A stretch of DNA of 64,000 nucleotides from Actinocatenispora thailandica (GTDB lineage: Bacteria > Actinomycetota > Actinomycetes > Mycobacteriales > Micromonosporaceae). The notes beneath the pieces were generated by a model, which was not told where the DNA came from, ran no database searches, and saw only the letters and a program-made list of their open reading frames with translations. Positions within the stretch are counted from its first letter, which is position 1. Each line of letters opens with the position of its first letter. The DNA lies in assembly GCF_016865425.1 (NCBI RefSeq), contig NZ_AP023355.1:6136198-6200197 (forward strand), in the 5' to 3' direction. Positions 18,762 to 27,092 of the stretch are shown piece after piece. Both the position numbers and the translations under genes were made by a program.

Positions 18762-19615
18762 ATGAGCAAATCGATCGCGTCCGGGTGGTACAAGGACCCG
18801 GCGGCGCCGGAGACGCAGCGTTACTGGGATGGCGAGCAGTGGCTCGGCGAGCCGCTGCCGGTCGATGCCACACCCCCGCCACCCCGCCGGAGCCGCCGCC
18901 CCCACCGCCGCCCGTCCCGCAGATCCCGCAGGTACATCCGGGTTGGACCGGTGCCGAGGTGCCCGGCCACGGTGCGGCGCGGCCCGATCAGCAGGTGCCG
19001 CCGGAGCTGCTGCGTCCCGGTACGGTGCTGCCCACGTTGCCGAAACCGACGATGCCGGCGGGTTTCGTGTCCGCGTCGCTGGAGCGCCGGCTCGGTGCCC
19101 GGCTGATCGACGTCGCCATCGTCGGGGCGCTCAGCATCGTGGCGAACGCGTGGCTCGGCTACAAGTACGTCGCGGCCCTGATGCCGTACGTGCGGGAGGC
19201 GATGGTCAACCCGCAGACCGAGGTGCCGAACGATCCGCAGCTGACCACCCTGCTCTACGCGATGATCGCGATCTCGCTGGTGCTCTGGTTCGCCTACGAG
19301 GTGATCGGTACCGCGCGCAACGGGCAGACGTTCGGCAAGCGGCTGGTGGGCATCAAGGTGGTCCGGTTGGACGGGGCGCCGGCCGACTTCGGCTCGTCGT
19401 TCCGCCGCTGGGCCGTGATGGCGATCCCGAACCTGTTCTTCCCGTGCTGCGCGCCGGTGCAGCTCATCGACGTGCTCTGGTGCACCTGGGACAAGCCGCT
19501 CGCGCAGTGCATCCACGACAAGTCGGCCCGCACCATCGTGGTGTCGGCCCGCCCGACCGACCTGCCGCCGCCCGCGGACCGGCCGGTCGACGACGGAAGG
19601 ACGTCTCATGACTGA
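18762..19615 (+). CDS. DUF2510-RDD membrane protein, frameshifted by one missing base
   Basis: Read in one frame the N-terminus is a DUF2510 domain (SGWYKDPAAPETQRYWDGEQW, then LGEPLPVDATPP). Read in the -1 frame the rest is a Pro-rich linker and an RDD domain (LERRLGARLIDVAIVGALSI, later GQTFGKRLVGIKVVRLDG) with three to four membrane helices. DUF2510-linker-RDD is a common actinobacterial layout. Total length is 3n+2, and adding one C to the C5 run at 18873-18877 restores a smooth VDATPPATPPEPPP linker. It is therefore one intact gene in life, about 284 residues, of unknown function. ATG 18762 has GGCGGAGAA upstream. The 3' end overlaps the aminotransferase start by 8 nt. Confidence 0.8.
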
Positions 19616-20696
19616 GAGCGATCGTCGTCCCCTGACCCGGCCGGACCTGGCCGCGCTCCCGCCGTACGTGCCGGGGCGCAGTCCGGCCGACCTCGCCCGC
19701 GAGCTGGGCATCCCGGCGGCGATCAAGCTCGCCTCCAACGAGGTGCCGTACGGCCCGCTGCCCGGCGTCCCGGAGGCGATCACCTCCGCGATGGCGGAGG
19801 TCAACCGGTACCCGGACGCCGCGGTGCTGGAGCTGCGCGACGCGCTGGCGGAGCGGTACGAGGTGACGCCGGACCGGATCGTCACCGGCTGCGGCTCGGT
19901 CGGGCTGCTGGACCTGCTGTGCAAGTCGACCTGCCAGCCGGGCGACGAGATCGTCTACTCGTGGCGCTCGTTCGAGGCGTACCCGCTGGTCGCGCTCGGC
20001 GCCGGCGCCCGCTCGGTCCGGGTACCGAACAAGCCGGGCCACGGGCACGATCTGGACGCGATGCTCGCGGCGATCACCCCGGCGACCCGGCTGGTGCTGG
20101 TGTGCAACCCGAACAACCCGACCGGGACGGCGCTGCACCGGGCCGAGCTGACCCGGTTCCTGGACGCGGTGCCGGACGACGTGCTGGTGGTGCTGGACGA
20201 GGCGTACCGCGAGTTCATCACCGACGAGGAGGTGCCGGACGGGTTGGTCGAGTACGCCGACCGGCCGAACGTGGTGGTGCTGCGGACGATGTCCAAGGCG
20301 TGGGGGCTGGCCGGGCTGCGCTGCGGCTGGCTGGTCGCCTCGCCGGAGGTGGCGAACACGCTGCGCACCGTGCTCACCCCGTTCGCGACGAACCTGCTCG
20401 CGCAGGCGGCCGCGATCGCGGCGCTGCACGCCGCCGACGAGATGCGCCGCCGGGTCGATCTGGTACTGGCCGAGCGGGATCGGCTGCTGCCGCAGCTGCG
20501 CGCGCTGGTCCCGGACGTGCCGGCGTCGCAGGCGAACTTCTTCTGGCTGCCGGTGGCGGACCCGGTCGGGTTCGGCAAGCAGTGCGAGAGCCACGGCGTG
20601 ATCGTCCGCCCGTTCCCGGAGGGTGTCCGCGTCACGATCGGTACCGCGGAGGAGAACGACGCGTTCCTCGCCGCCGCCCGCGACTCCACCCGCTGA
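19608..20696 (+). CDS. histidinol-phosphate/aromatic aminotransferase (HisC/Pat type)
   Basis: 362 residues, ATG 19608. Fold-type I PLP enzyme: ASNEVPYGPLPGV at the start, VCNPNNPTGT, DEAYREF, and the Schiff-base Lys in RTMSKAWGLAGLRCGW. It belongs to the HisC/Pat group. Because no his genes are nearby and hppD lies two genes upstream, conversion of tyrosine (or phenylalanine) to the keto acid is the more likely task, though histidinol-phosphate cannot be ruled out from sequence alone. It overlaps the RDD gene by 8 nt, so translation is probably coupled, and ends in a long inverted repeat. Confidence 0.88.
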   Translation: MTESDRRPLTRPDLAALPPYVPGRSPADLARELGIPAAIKLASNEVPYGPLPGVPEAITSAMAEVNRYPDAAVLELRDALAERYEVTPDRIVTGCGSVGLLDLLCKSTCQPGDEIVYSWRSFEAYPLVALGAGARSVRVPNKPGHGHDLDAMLAAITPATRLVLVCNPNNPTGTALHRAELTRFLDAVPDDVLVVLDEAYREFITDEEVPDGLVEYADRPNVVVLRTMSKAWGLAGLRCGWLVASPEVANTLRTVLTPFATNLLAQAAAIAALHAADEMRRRVDLVLAERDRLLPQLRALVPDVPASQANFFWLPVADPVGFGKQCESHGVIVRPFPEGVRVTIGTAEENDAFLAAARDSTR

Positions 20697-20710
20697 CCCG
20701 GCCAGCCTCT

Positions 20711-20771
20711 GTTGATCATGGTGTTGTCTCGGCGAGCAAGCGGTTACCGGGAAGACAACACCATGATCAAC
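20711..20771. repeat. GTTGATCATGG-family intergenic inverted repeat, copy B
   Basis: Arms 20711-20729 and 20753-20771 pair perfectly over 19 bp around a 23-nt loop. Outside them CCAGCCT and AGGCTGG pair again after a 2-nt bulge. Lies between convergent genes. Best-preserved of the three copies in the window. Confidence 0.9.
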
Positions 20772-20784
20772 AGGCTGGGACGGG

Positions 20785-21657
20785 TCAGGCGGCGTTGGTG
20801 ACGAGGCGGAGGGCGTCGTCGACCGAGCCGGCCGGGTCGGTGATCGGGTAGTCCACCGCGCGCACCACCCGGTCGGCGTCCACCACCAGGGTCAGCCGCT
20901 TGAGCCGGTCGACGCCGGCGGCCCGAAAGGTGGGCAGCCGGAGTGCGGCGGTCAGCGTCAGTTCGGCGTCGGACAGCAGGGGGAACCGGATCCCCTCGTG
21001 CTCGGCGAACGCGTCGAGCTGGTCCGGCCGCTGGGTGCTGATCCCGCGGACGCTCGCGCCCCGTTCGGCGAAGTCGGCCGCCCGCGCCTGGTAGGTACGT
21101 GATTCCAGGGTGCAGCCGGGCGCGCCGGGGATGTCGCCCCAGCCGGGCGGGTAGCCCTGCACGCCCGGCCGGTACGCCCCGGGGAAGCAGAACAGCACCG
21201 TACGCGGGGTGTCCGCGACCGGATCGACGGTGCCGTCGCCGTGCCCGAGCAGTACCGGCGGGATCCGGGTACCGACCAGGGCGTGCGCGGCGCGGACCTC
21301 GGCGGAGCCCTCGACGCCGGTGGCGGTCAGCGTGCCGTCCCCGCTGACGTACCGCGATCCCCAGTCCTGCAACGCGATCAGCACCGGCAGCAGGCCGCGG
21401 CCGGCGTCGCTGAGGTGGTACTCGTACCGCGGCGGGTGGTCCTGATAGCGGCGGCGGTCGAGCACCCGGTGCTCGACCAGGCTGGCGAGCCGCTGCGCCA
21501 GCACCTTGCGACTGACACCGAGTTCGGCCTGCAGCGCGTCGAAGCGGTGCAGCCCGCCGGCCACGTCGCGCACCACCAGCAGCGTCCACCAGTCGCCGAC
21601 CACGGCGAGCGCCTGCGCGATGGCGCAGTCGGCGTCGGCCAGGTCCGTGTATCGCAT
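20785..21657 (-). CDS. fusion of an HxlR-type regulator and a peroxiredoxin-like domain
   Basis: 290 residues. Residues 1-105 are an HxlR winged helix (DADCAIAQALAVVGDWWTLLV, RFDALQAELGVSRKVLAQRL, YEYHLSDAGRGLLPVL) with the family's N-terminal Cys. Residues about 125-290 are a thioredoxin-fold peroxiredoxin: VLFCFPGAYRPG, IPGAPGCTLES with the candidate peroxidatic Cys, then GISTQRPDQLDAFAE, IRFPLLSDAELTL and a C-terminal RLTLVVDADRVVRAV strand. A redox-sensing regulator that is itself a peroxidase is the simplest idea. It is divergent from an MFS exporter, with a perfect operator-like palindrome and a consensus TATAAT between. The ribosome-binding site GGGGAG touches the ATG, which is unusually close. 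Confidence 0.83.
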   Translation of the reverse strand: MRYTDLADADCAIAQALAVVGDWWTLLVVRDVAGGLHRFDALQAELGVSRKVLAQRLASLVEHRVLDRRRYQDHPPRYEYHLSDAGRGLLPVLIALQDWGSRYVSGDGTLTATGVEGSAEVRAAHALVGTRIPPVLLGHGDGTVDPVADTPRTVLFCFPGAYRPGVQGYPPGWGDIPGAPGCTLESRTYQARAADFAERGASVRGISTQRPDQLDAFAEHEGIRFPLLSDAELTLTAALRLPTFRAAGVDRLKRLTLVVDADRVVRAVDYPITDPAGSVDDALRLVTNAA

Positions 21658-21689
21658 CTCTCCCCTGCTTTCGCCGCCCCGCCCCCGCC

Positions 21690-21719
21690 ATTATAGTCAG
21701 TTCCCATTGGGAACTGACT
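21690..21719 (-). promoter_or_regulatory. perfect operator palindrome adjoining a consensus -10 box
   Basis: AGTCAGTTCCC (21695-21705), ATT, GGGAACTGACT (21709-21719): 11-bp perfect arms. On the minus strand TATAAT occupies 21695-21690, directly abutting the palindrome and 32 nt before the HxlR-fusion ATG. Likely autoregulation, and perhaps control of the divergent exporter gene. No convincing -35 box was found. Confidence 0.75.
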
Positions 21720-21825
21720 TGCCGAGAACCCGACCGCCCGGGAACCGACCGCCCGGGAACACCGGCCGGGAACCGGTCCGCTCGGCAGCCGGTCCGTTCC
21801 AGAACAGATCTGCTCAGGGGGACGT

Positions 21826-23049
21826 GTGACGACACTCGACCGGCGGGCCGCGACCGGCGCGTTCTGGCGGTACTGGACCGCCTCCACGATCAGCAACGTC
21901 GGCGACGCCGTCACCGCGGTCGCACTGCCGCTGCTCGCGGTGGCCACCCTGCACGCCTCGACGTTCCAGGTCAGCCTCATCGCCGCCGCGTCGTACGTGT
22001 CCTGGCTGCTGATCGGCCTGCCCGCCGGGGTACTCGTCGCCCGGCTGCCGCTGCGCGGTACCCAGGTGGCGATGGACCTGCTGCGCGCCGTCGCGCTGCT
22101 GTCGATCCCGGCCGCCGCCGCACTCGGCATCCTGCACCTGCCGCAACTGGTGGTCGTCGCGCTCGTGGTCGGGCTGGCCAGCGTCGTCTTCTTCGTCGGC
22201 AACTCGACGCTGCTGCCCGCGATCGTGCCGGCCGACCAACTGACCGGCCGCAACAGCCTCACCTCCGGTACCCACGCGGCGACCCAGCTGTCCGGCCCGT
22301 CGCTCGGCGGGGTGCTCGTCCAGGTGGTCGGCGCGGTGGCCAGCCTGCTGTTCGACGTGCTCAGCTACCTGATCTCCGCGGTGCTGCTGGCCGGCCTGCC
22401 GCGCCCCCGCCGTACCGGGGACGCGCCGGCCGGCGCGCCGCTGCGGATGATCGCCGACGGCCTGCGGTACGTGGCCGGGCACCGGCTGATGCGCTCCTGC
22501 GTCGCCGCCGCGACGCTGGTGAACTTCGTCTGCGGCGCGCTGCTCACTCTCGTCCCGGTCTTCCTGCTCCGTACCCTCGGCGCGGCGCCGGGTCTGGTCG
22601 GCGTGCTGATGGCGACCGAGGGGGTGGGCAGCCTGCTGGGCGCGGCGCTGACACCGCGGCTCGCGCGCCGGCTCGGCTCGGCCCGGGCGCTGCTGCTCGC
22701 CGGTACCGTCGGCGCCGTGCTGGCGCTGCTGATGCCGCTGGCCCGGAGCGGCTGGGGGCTGCTCGTGTTCGCCGCCGGCAACGCGGGGTTCGCCGCCGGC
22801 GTGGTGGTGCTGAGCGTGCTGACCCGTACCCACCGGCAGACGGTGACACCGCCGGAACTGCTGTCCCGGGTGATGGCGACGGTACGGTTCGTCTCCTGGG
22901 GCGCGATCCCGCTCGGCGCACTGGTCGCCGGGCTCGTCGCCAGCGCCGTCGGCAACCGCGGCGCGCTCGCCCTGACCTGCGCGGTCACCTTCGCCGCCCC
23001 GCTGGTACTGGCCCTCGGCCCGGTACGCCGGCAGCGCGACCTGAACTGA
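21826..23049 (+). CDS. MFS transporter (12-helix, drug-efflux type)
   Basis: 407 residues from GTG 21826 (CAGGGGGACGT upstream). Twelve predicted helices; the N-terminus FWRYWTASTISNVGDAVTAVALPLLAV and the long matched halves resemble the MFS_3/EntS-like and macrolide-efflux groups. It probably exports a small hydrophobic compound by proton antiport. It is divergent from the HxlR-peroxiredoxin fusion and shares its operator region, so redox-linked or drug-induced control is plausible. A strong hairpin lies just after the stop. Confidence 0.85.
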   Translation: MTTLDRRAATGAFWRYWTASTISNVGDAVTAVALPLLAVATLHASTFQVSLIAAASYVSWLLIGLPAGVLVARLPLRGTQVAMDLLRAVALLSIPAAAALGILHLPQLVVVALVVGLASVVFFVGNSTLLPAIVPADQLTGRNSLTSGTHAATQLSGPSLGGVLVQVVGAVASLLFDVLSYLISAVLLAGLPRPRRTGDAPAGAPLRMIADGLRYVAGHRLMRSCVAAATLVNFVCGALLTLVPVFLLRTLGAAPGLVGVLMATEGVGSLLGAALTPRLARRLGSARALLLAGTVGAVLALLMPLARSGWGLLVFAAGNAGFAAGVVVLSVLTRTHRQTVTPPELLSRVMATVRFVSWGAIPLGALVAGLVASAVGNRGALALTCAVTFAAPLVLALGPVRRQRDLN

Positions 23050-23061
23050 CGGCGGCACGAA

Positions 23062-23090
23062 GCGGGCGGGCACCGGTGGTGCCCGCCCGC
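23062..23090 (+). terminator. strong hairpin after the MFS gene
   Basis: GCGGGCGGGCACC (23062-23074), GGT, GGTGCCCGCCCGC (23078-23090): 13-bp perfect stem, 12 nt after the stop, between convergent genes. Confidence 0.85.
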
Positions 23091-23173
23091 GCTCGTCGGG
23101 GTCGCGACGCCAGTAGGAGCGCCGCGTGACCGGCTGCGGCCGGCCCGGCCGGCAGCCGTTCGGTGCGGACCGG

Positions 23174-23959
23174 TCAGGACTGGACCTGGCAGAAGCTGCC
23201 GTAGTCGTCCGGGGTGTAGTAGTACTCGCCGCCGGAGCCGCTGATCAGCCGCCGGTCACCGGCGGTGGAGTCGCCGGGCGTGGGCACCACGTACAGGTGG
23301 TAGTAGTCGGCCGACTCGACGGGCAGCACACCCTCGCGGTTCTGGTACACGGTGCCGTCCTGCTCGTACGGGAACGGGCCGCCGGCCTCGACCAGGTCGA
23401 TGGTGTCCGGCACCTGCGACGGCAGGTCGGTGCACGCCGGTACGCCGCCACCGCCGCCGCCGTTCGCGTCGGTGATCTCGCAGAACGAGGCGTAGTGGTC
23501 GCCGGTGTAGTAGTAGTGCGCCGGGTCGGTCAGCGGCGACCCGCCGGTGACGATCCGCCGGGTGCCGCGGTTCGACGAGCCGGGCGTGATGACGGTGTAC
23601 TCGTGGTAGTAGCCGGACGACTCGGCGGGCAGGATGCCCTCCCGGTTGTCGAACACCACCCCGTCGTTGTCCGGGTACGGGAACGGTCCGCCCGAGTGGA
23701 TCAGGTCGACCGTGTCGGTGGCCTGGGTGGGCAGGCCGCTCAGCGAGCAGTCGGAGATGTCGGCCGGCGCGACGACGGAGGCCGCCGCGACGTGGCTGGT
23801 GGGCGCGGACCTCGGCGCGGAGCTGGTCGGCGCGGAGCTGACTGGTACCGGGCCGGCCGGTTGGGCCTGCGCGACCCCGGTACCGAGGGCGAAGACCCCG
23901 GCGAGCCCGGCGACGGTGGTCACCAGCGCTCGGCGGAGTGTCAGGGCATGTAGTTTCAT
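23174..23959 (-). CDS. secreted tandem guanyl-specific ribonuclease (RNase Sa-like), second copy catalytically degenerate
   Basis: 261 residues with an N-terminal signal peptide (RRALVTTVAGLAGVFALGTG, cleavage near AQA). Two RNase Sa-like domains follow a Ser/Ala/Pro linker. Domain 1 (about 68-165) keeps all catalytic residues by RNase Sa numbering: Glu54 in YYHEYTVITPG, Arg65 and Arg69 in RGTRRIVTG, His85 in TGDHYASF. Domain 2 (about 172-261) is plainly homologous (DTIDLVEAGGPFPYEQDG, YQNREGVLP) but has Leu for Glu54, Ala for Arg65 and Asp for His85, so it should be inactive. A Gly6 linker joins them. The enzyme should cut single-stranded RNA after G outside the cell. No barstar-like inhibitor gene was found nearby. 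Confidence 0.9.
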   Translation of the reverse strand: MKLHALTLRRALVTTVAGLAGVFALGTGVAQAQPAGPVPVSSAPTSSAPRSAPTSHVAAASVVAPADISDCSLSGLPTQATDTVDLIHSGGPFPYPDNDGVVFDNREGILPAESSGYYHEYTVITPGSSNRGTRRIVTGGSPLTDPAHYYYTGDHYASFCEITDANGGGGGGVPACTDLPSQVPDTIDLVEAGGPFPYEQDGTVYQNREGVLPVESADYYHLYVVPTPGDSTAGDRRLISGSGGEYYYTPDDYGSFCQVQS

Positions 23960-24092
23960 GTCCGGATAGTACGAATAAATCGGTTAACAGCGCATCCCCG
24001 GGCCGCGAAACTTCTCGCCCCGTCCGATCGGCGCCGATCGATCCTCCGCCGCCCGGCCGAACGGGCCGGTCCGGCCGACGAGCGGTCCGGGC

Positions 24093-25652
24093 TCAGTGGC
24101 CGCCGCCGGCCGGACGCAGGTCGGACGGGATCAGTGCCAGGCTGACCAGCGCCGCGAGCAGCAGGATCACCGCGGAGACCAGCGCCGTGTCGACGAACGC
24201 GTGGCCGAACGCGGTGAAGGCGCCGGCCAGCGGCCCCCCGGTGCCGGGCGGGTGGCCCAGGTCGGTGGAGACCTGCGCCGCGGTACCGACCGACTCGGCG
24301 GCCGGGCCGGCGTGCTCGGCCGGCAGCGCCGGCAGGTGCGCGCGATAGAGCCGGACCGCCAGGCTGCCGAGCGCGGCGACCCCGAACGCGCCGCCCAGCT
24401 CGTAGCTGACCTCGTCGACCGCGGCCGCGCTGCCGGCCTGGTCGGCCGGCGACGACGCCATCAGCAGTACCGAGGCGATCGTCGACGACGCGCCGGCGCC
24501 GAGACCGGTCAGCGCCAGGAACGCACCGACCGGCGGGTACGACGGCTCGCCGGTACCGGCAGCGAACCACGGCACCGCCATCCCCACCGCAACGAGCAGC
24601 AGCGCGAGCGCCAGCACGTACCGCGGGGCGAAGCGGGTGATCAGTGCCGGCGCGCCGAGCGTGCCGACGATCAGCGCGAGCGGCAGCGGCAGCAGCCGCA
24701 CCCCGGCCTCCAGCGGGGTGTCGCCGTCCGCGTACTGGAACCACTGGCTGGTCAGGAACAGCAGTCCGACCAGGCCGAACATCGCGAGCGCGATGGCCGC
24801 CACGGCGCCGGTGAAGCCGCGCCGGGCGAACAGCCGCACGTCCAGCAGCGGATGCCGGCGGCGCAGCGAGTTGCGGACGAACGCGTACCCGCAGACCACG
24901 GCGACGATCAGCGAGACCCAGACGACCGGGTCGCGCAGCCCGTTCTTGCCGGCGAGCTTGATCGCGTTGGCGATGCCGACGATGGCCAGGATCGACAGCA
25001 CCACGCCGGCCCAGTCCCACCGGGACGGTACCGGCCGGTGGTAGTCCGGCAGCAGCCAGCGGCCCAGCACCATCGCCGCCATCGCGATCGGCACGTTGAT
25101 CAGGAAGACGGCGTGCCAGCTGAAGTGCTCCAGCAGCCAGCCGCCGAGCAGCGGACCGAGCGCCATCCCGGCGCCGAACACCGCCGACCAGACACCGAAA
25201 GCGAACGTGCGCTCGCGCGCCTCGGTGAACACCTGGCGCAGCATCGACAGCGTCGCCGGCATGATCGCGGCGCCGCCGACACCGAGCCCGACCCGGCTCG
25301 CGATCAGCTCGGCCGGGTTGGTCGACATCACCGCGCCGAGCGAGGCGACACCGAAGATGCCGTACCCGATCAGCAGCACCCGCCGCCGCCCCGTGCGGTC
25401 GCCCATCGCGCCGGCGGTGACGAGCAGCCCGGACAGCGCCAGCGCGTACCCGTCGACGATCCAGAGCTGCTCGACCGAGTTCGCGTGCAGGTCCTCGACC
25501 AGCGCCGGCAGTGCGACGTTGAGGATCGTCGCGTCCATCGCGATGATCAGCAGCGACGCCGACAGCAGCGCGAGGACCACCCAGCGGGAGCCCACGCCCG
25601 GGACCTCGACGGCGACCGGCTCGTCCGGTTCCGCGGCGCGGTGCCTCCCCAT
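24093..25652 (-). CDS. DHA2 (EmrB/QacA-type) MFS multidrug exporter
   Basis: 519 residues from ATG 25652 (GGGGTGG upstream); the in-frame ATG at 25769 would add a basic leader and is unlikely. Fourteen predicted helices with family motifs: AMDATILNVALPAL in helix 1, LVTAGAMGDRTGRRRVLLIG (motif A) and the antiporter motif C in helix 5 (AVFGAGMALGPLLGGWL). It should export drugs or a natural product with proton antiport. No adjacent regulator is seen. The space upstream holds a large nested palindrome. Confidence 0.9.
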   Translation of the reverse strand: MGRHRAAEPDEPVAVEVPGVGSRWVVLALLSASLLIIAMDATILNVALPALVEDLHANSVEQLWIVDGYALALSGLLVTAGAMGDRTGRRRVLLIGYGIFGVASLGAVMSTNPAELIASRVGLGVGGAAIMPATLSMLRQVFTEARERTFAFGVWSAVFGAGMALGPLLGGWLLEHFSWHAVFLINVPIAMAAMVLGRWLLPDYHRPVPSRWDWAGVVLSILAIVGIANAIKLAGKNGLRDPVVWVSLIVAVVCGYAFVRNSLRRRHPLLDVRLFARRGFTGAVAAIALAMFGLVGLLFLTSQWFQYADGDTPLEAGVRLLPLPLALIVGTLGAPALITRFAPRYVLALALLLVAVGMAVPWFAAGTGEPSYPPVGAFLALTGLGAGASSTIASVLLMASSPADQAGSAAAVDEVSYELGGAFGVAALGSLAVRLYRAHLPALPAEHAGPAAESVGTAAQVSTDLGHPPGTGGPLAGAFTAFGHAFVDTALVSAVILLLAALVSLALIPSDLRPAGGGH

Positions 25653-25752
25653 CCGACCACCCCGAGCCGCACGATACTTCGTGTGATCGGAGCGACGCGC
25701 AGAGTTCGATGACCGCGCGGCGACGCCCCGACCCCACCACCCCTTCGCAGCC

Positions 25753-25814
25753 TCCTTTGCTCTGCGCACGCATATGCACCACCGGTGGTGCGCTGGTGTG
25801 CGCAGAGCAAAGGA
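25753..25814. repeat. nested long palindrome
   Basis: Outer arms TCCTTTGCTCTGCGCAC (25753-25769) and GTGCGCAGAGCAAAGGA (25798-25814) are a perfect 17-bp inverted repeat. The 28-nt loop contains a second perfect palindrome, GCACCACC-GGTGGTGC (25776-25791). Lies after fah and before the DHA2 exporter, both on the minus strand. Could terminate fah or be a REP-like element. Confidence 0.8.
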
Positions 25815-25859
25815 CAGCGAACAGGTGGGTGGTGGCGGCCGGATCGCGGCGCGCGGGTC

Positions 25860-27092
25860 TCAGTCGCGCGCTGGCAGGACGGTGCCGGTGACCTCGCCGA
25901 ACCCGATCGTCGTACCGTCGGCGCCCGGTGCGGTGGCGGTGATCGTGACGGTGTCGCCATCGTTCAGGAACACCCGCTGCGACCCGTCGTCCAGCATCAC
26001 CGGCTCGGCGCCGCCCCAGGTCAACTCCAGGAAGCAGCCGCTGCCGGCCGGCCGCGGACCGGACACCGTCCCGGAGGCGTAGAGGTCGCCGGTGCGCAGG
26101 CTGGCGCCGTTGACGGTGAGGTGCGCGAGCTGCTGCGCGGCGGTCCAGTACATCCCGGCGAACGGCGGGCGGGACACGACGGTGCCGTTCCAGTCGACCG
26201 CGAGCGATAGGTCGTAGCCGCTGCCGGCGGGCAGCAGGTAGTCGGCCGGCACCGGATCCTGCGCCGGGGCCGGCACCCGCGCGGCGGCGAGCGCCTCCAG
26301 CGGTACCACCCAGGGCGAGATGCTGGTGGCGAACGACTTGCCCAGGAACGGTCCGAGCGGCACGTACTCGAACGCCTGGATGTCGCGCGCGGACCAGTCG
26401 TTGACCAACACCGCGCCGAACACCGTCCGCTCGAAGTCCACGGTGGACACCGAGCTGCCCTGCGGGCTCGGGGTGCCGACCACGAAGCCGACCTCGGCCT
26501 CGATGTCGAGCCGGATGCTCGGCCCGTACACCGGCTCGCCGTCGACCAGCCGCTGCCCGGACGGGCGGACCACGTCGGTGCCGGAGACCACGACGGTGCC
26601 GGCCCGCCCGTGGTAGCCGACCGGCAGCCGGTGCCAGTTCGGCAGCAGCGGCGGCTGGTTGGGCCGGAACAGCCGGCCCACGTTGCCGGCGTGCTCCTCG
26701 AAGCAGTAGAAGTCGACGTAGTCGGCCACCTCGACCGGCAGGTGCACGGCGACCTCGTCCCGCGGTACCAGCGCGGACCGCAGCGCCGGCTGGTACCCGG
26801 CGTCGGTGACCAGCTCCAGCAGCCGGGCCCGCACCGCGTGCCAGACGTCGAACCCCTTGGCCAGGAACGGGTTGAGGCTCGGCGCGTCGAACACGGCGCG
26901 GTCCACCACGCCGAACTCGTCGCGCAGCGCGTCGTCCAGCAGCCCGGTGTTCGCCGTCGCGGCGAGCGACAGCACCTGGTCGCCGACCGCCACCGCGACG
27001 TGTCGCCGACCGCCTCCCCTGCTGACGATCCCGTACGGCAGGTTGGTCGCCGGGAACGGCGAACTCTCCGGTACCTCGATCCAGCTGGTCAC
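25860..27092 (-). CDS. fahA: fumarylacetoacetase
   Basis: 410 residues from GTG 27092, overlapping the previous gene's stop (GTGA). N-terminal SH3-like part, then the FAH hydrolase domain: DFYCFEEHAGNVGRLFRP, PVGYHGRAGTVVVSGTDV with the catalytic His, LDIEAEVGFVVG metal ligands, NDWSARDIQAFEYVPLGPFLGKSF split over two strands, and GDLYASGTVSGP. It hydrolyses fumarylacetoacetate to fumarate and acetoacetate, the last step of tyrosine degradation. It is co-transcribed with the unknown gene upstream and divergent from hmgA. A much longer in-frame reading upstream is a shadow of the neighbour. Confidence 0.94.
   Translation of the reverse strand: MTSWIEVPESSPFPATNLPYGIVSRGGGRRHVAVAVGDQVLSLAATANTGLLDDALRDEFGVVDRAVFDAPSLNPFLAKGFDVWHAVRARLLELVTDAGYQPALRSALVPRDEVAVHLPVEVADYVDFYCFEEHAGNVGRLFRPNQPPLLPNWHRLPVGYHGRAGTVVVSGTDVVRPSGQRLVDGEPVYGPSIRLDIEAEVGFVVGTPSPQGSSVSTVDFERTVFGAVLVNDWSARDIQAFEYVPLGPFLGKSFATSISPWVVPLEALAAARVPAPAQDPVPADYLLPAGSGYDLSLAVDWNGTVVSRPPFAGMYWTAAQQLAHLTVNGASLRTGDLYASGTVSGPRPAGSGCFLELTWGGAEPVMLDDGSQRVFLNDGDTVTITATAPGADGTTIGFGEVTGTVLPARD

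Noticed and set aside
23174-25652. Barstar-like inhibitor partner for the secreted ribonuclease
   Set aside because: Looked for a small acidic barstar-like ORF on both strands around the RNase gene; none found.
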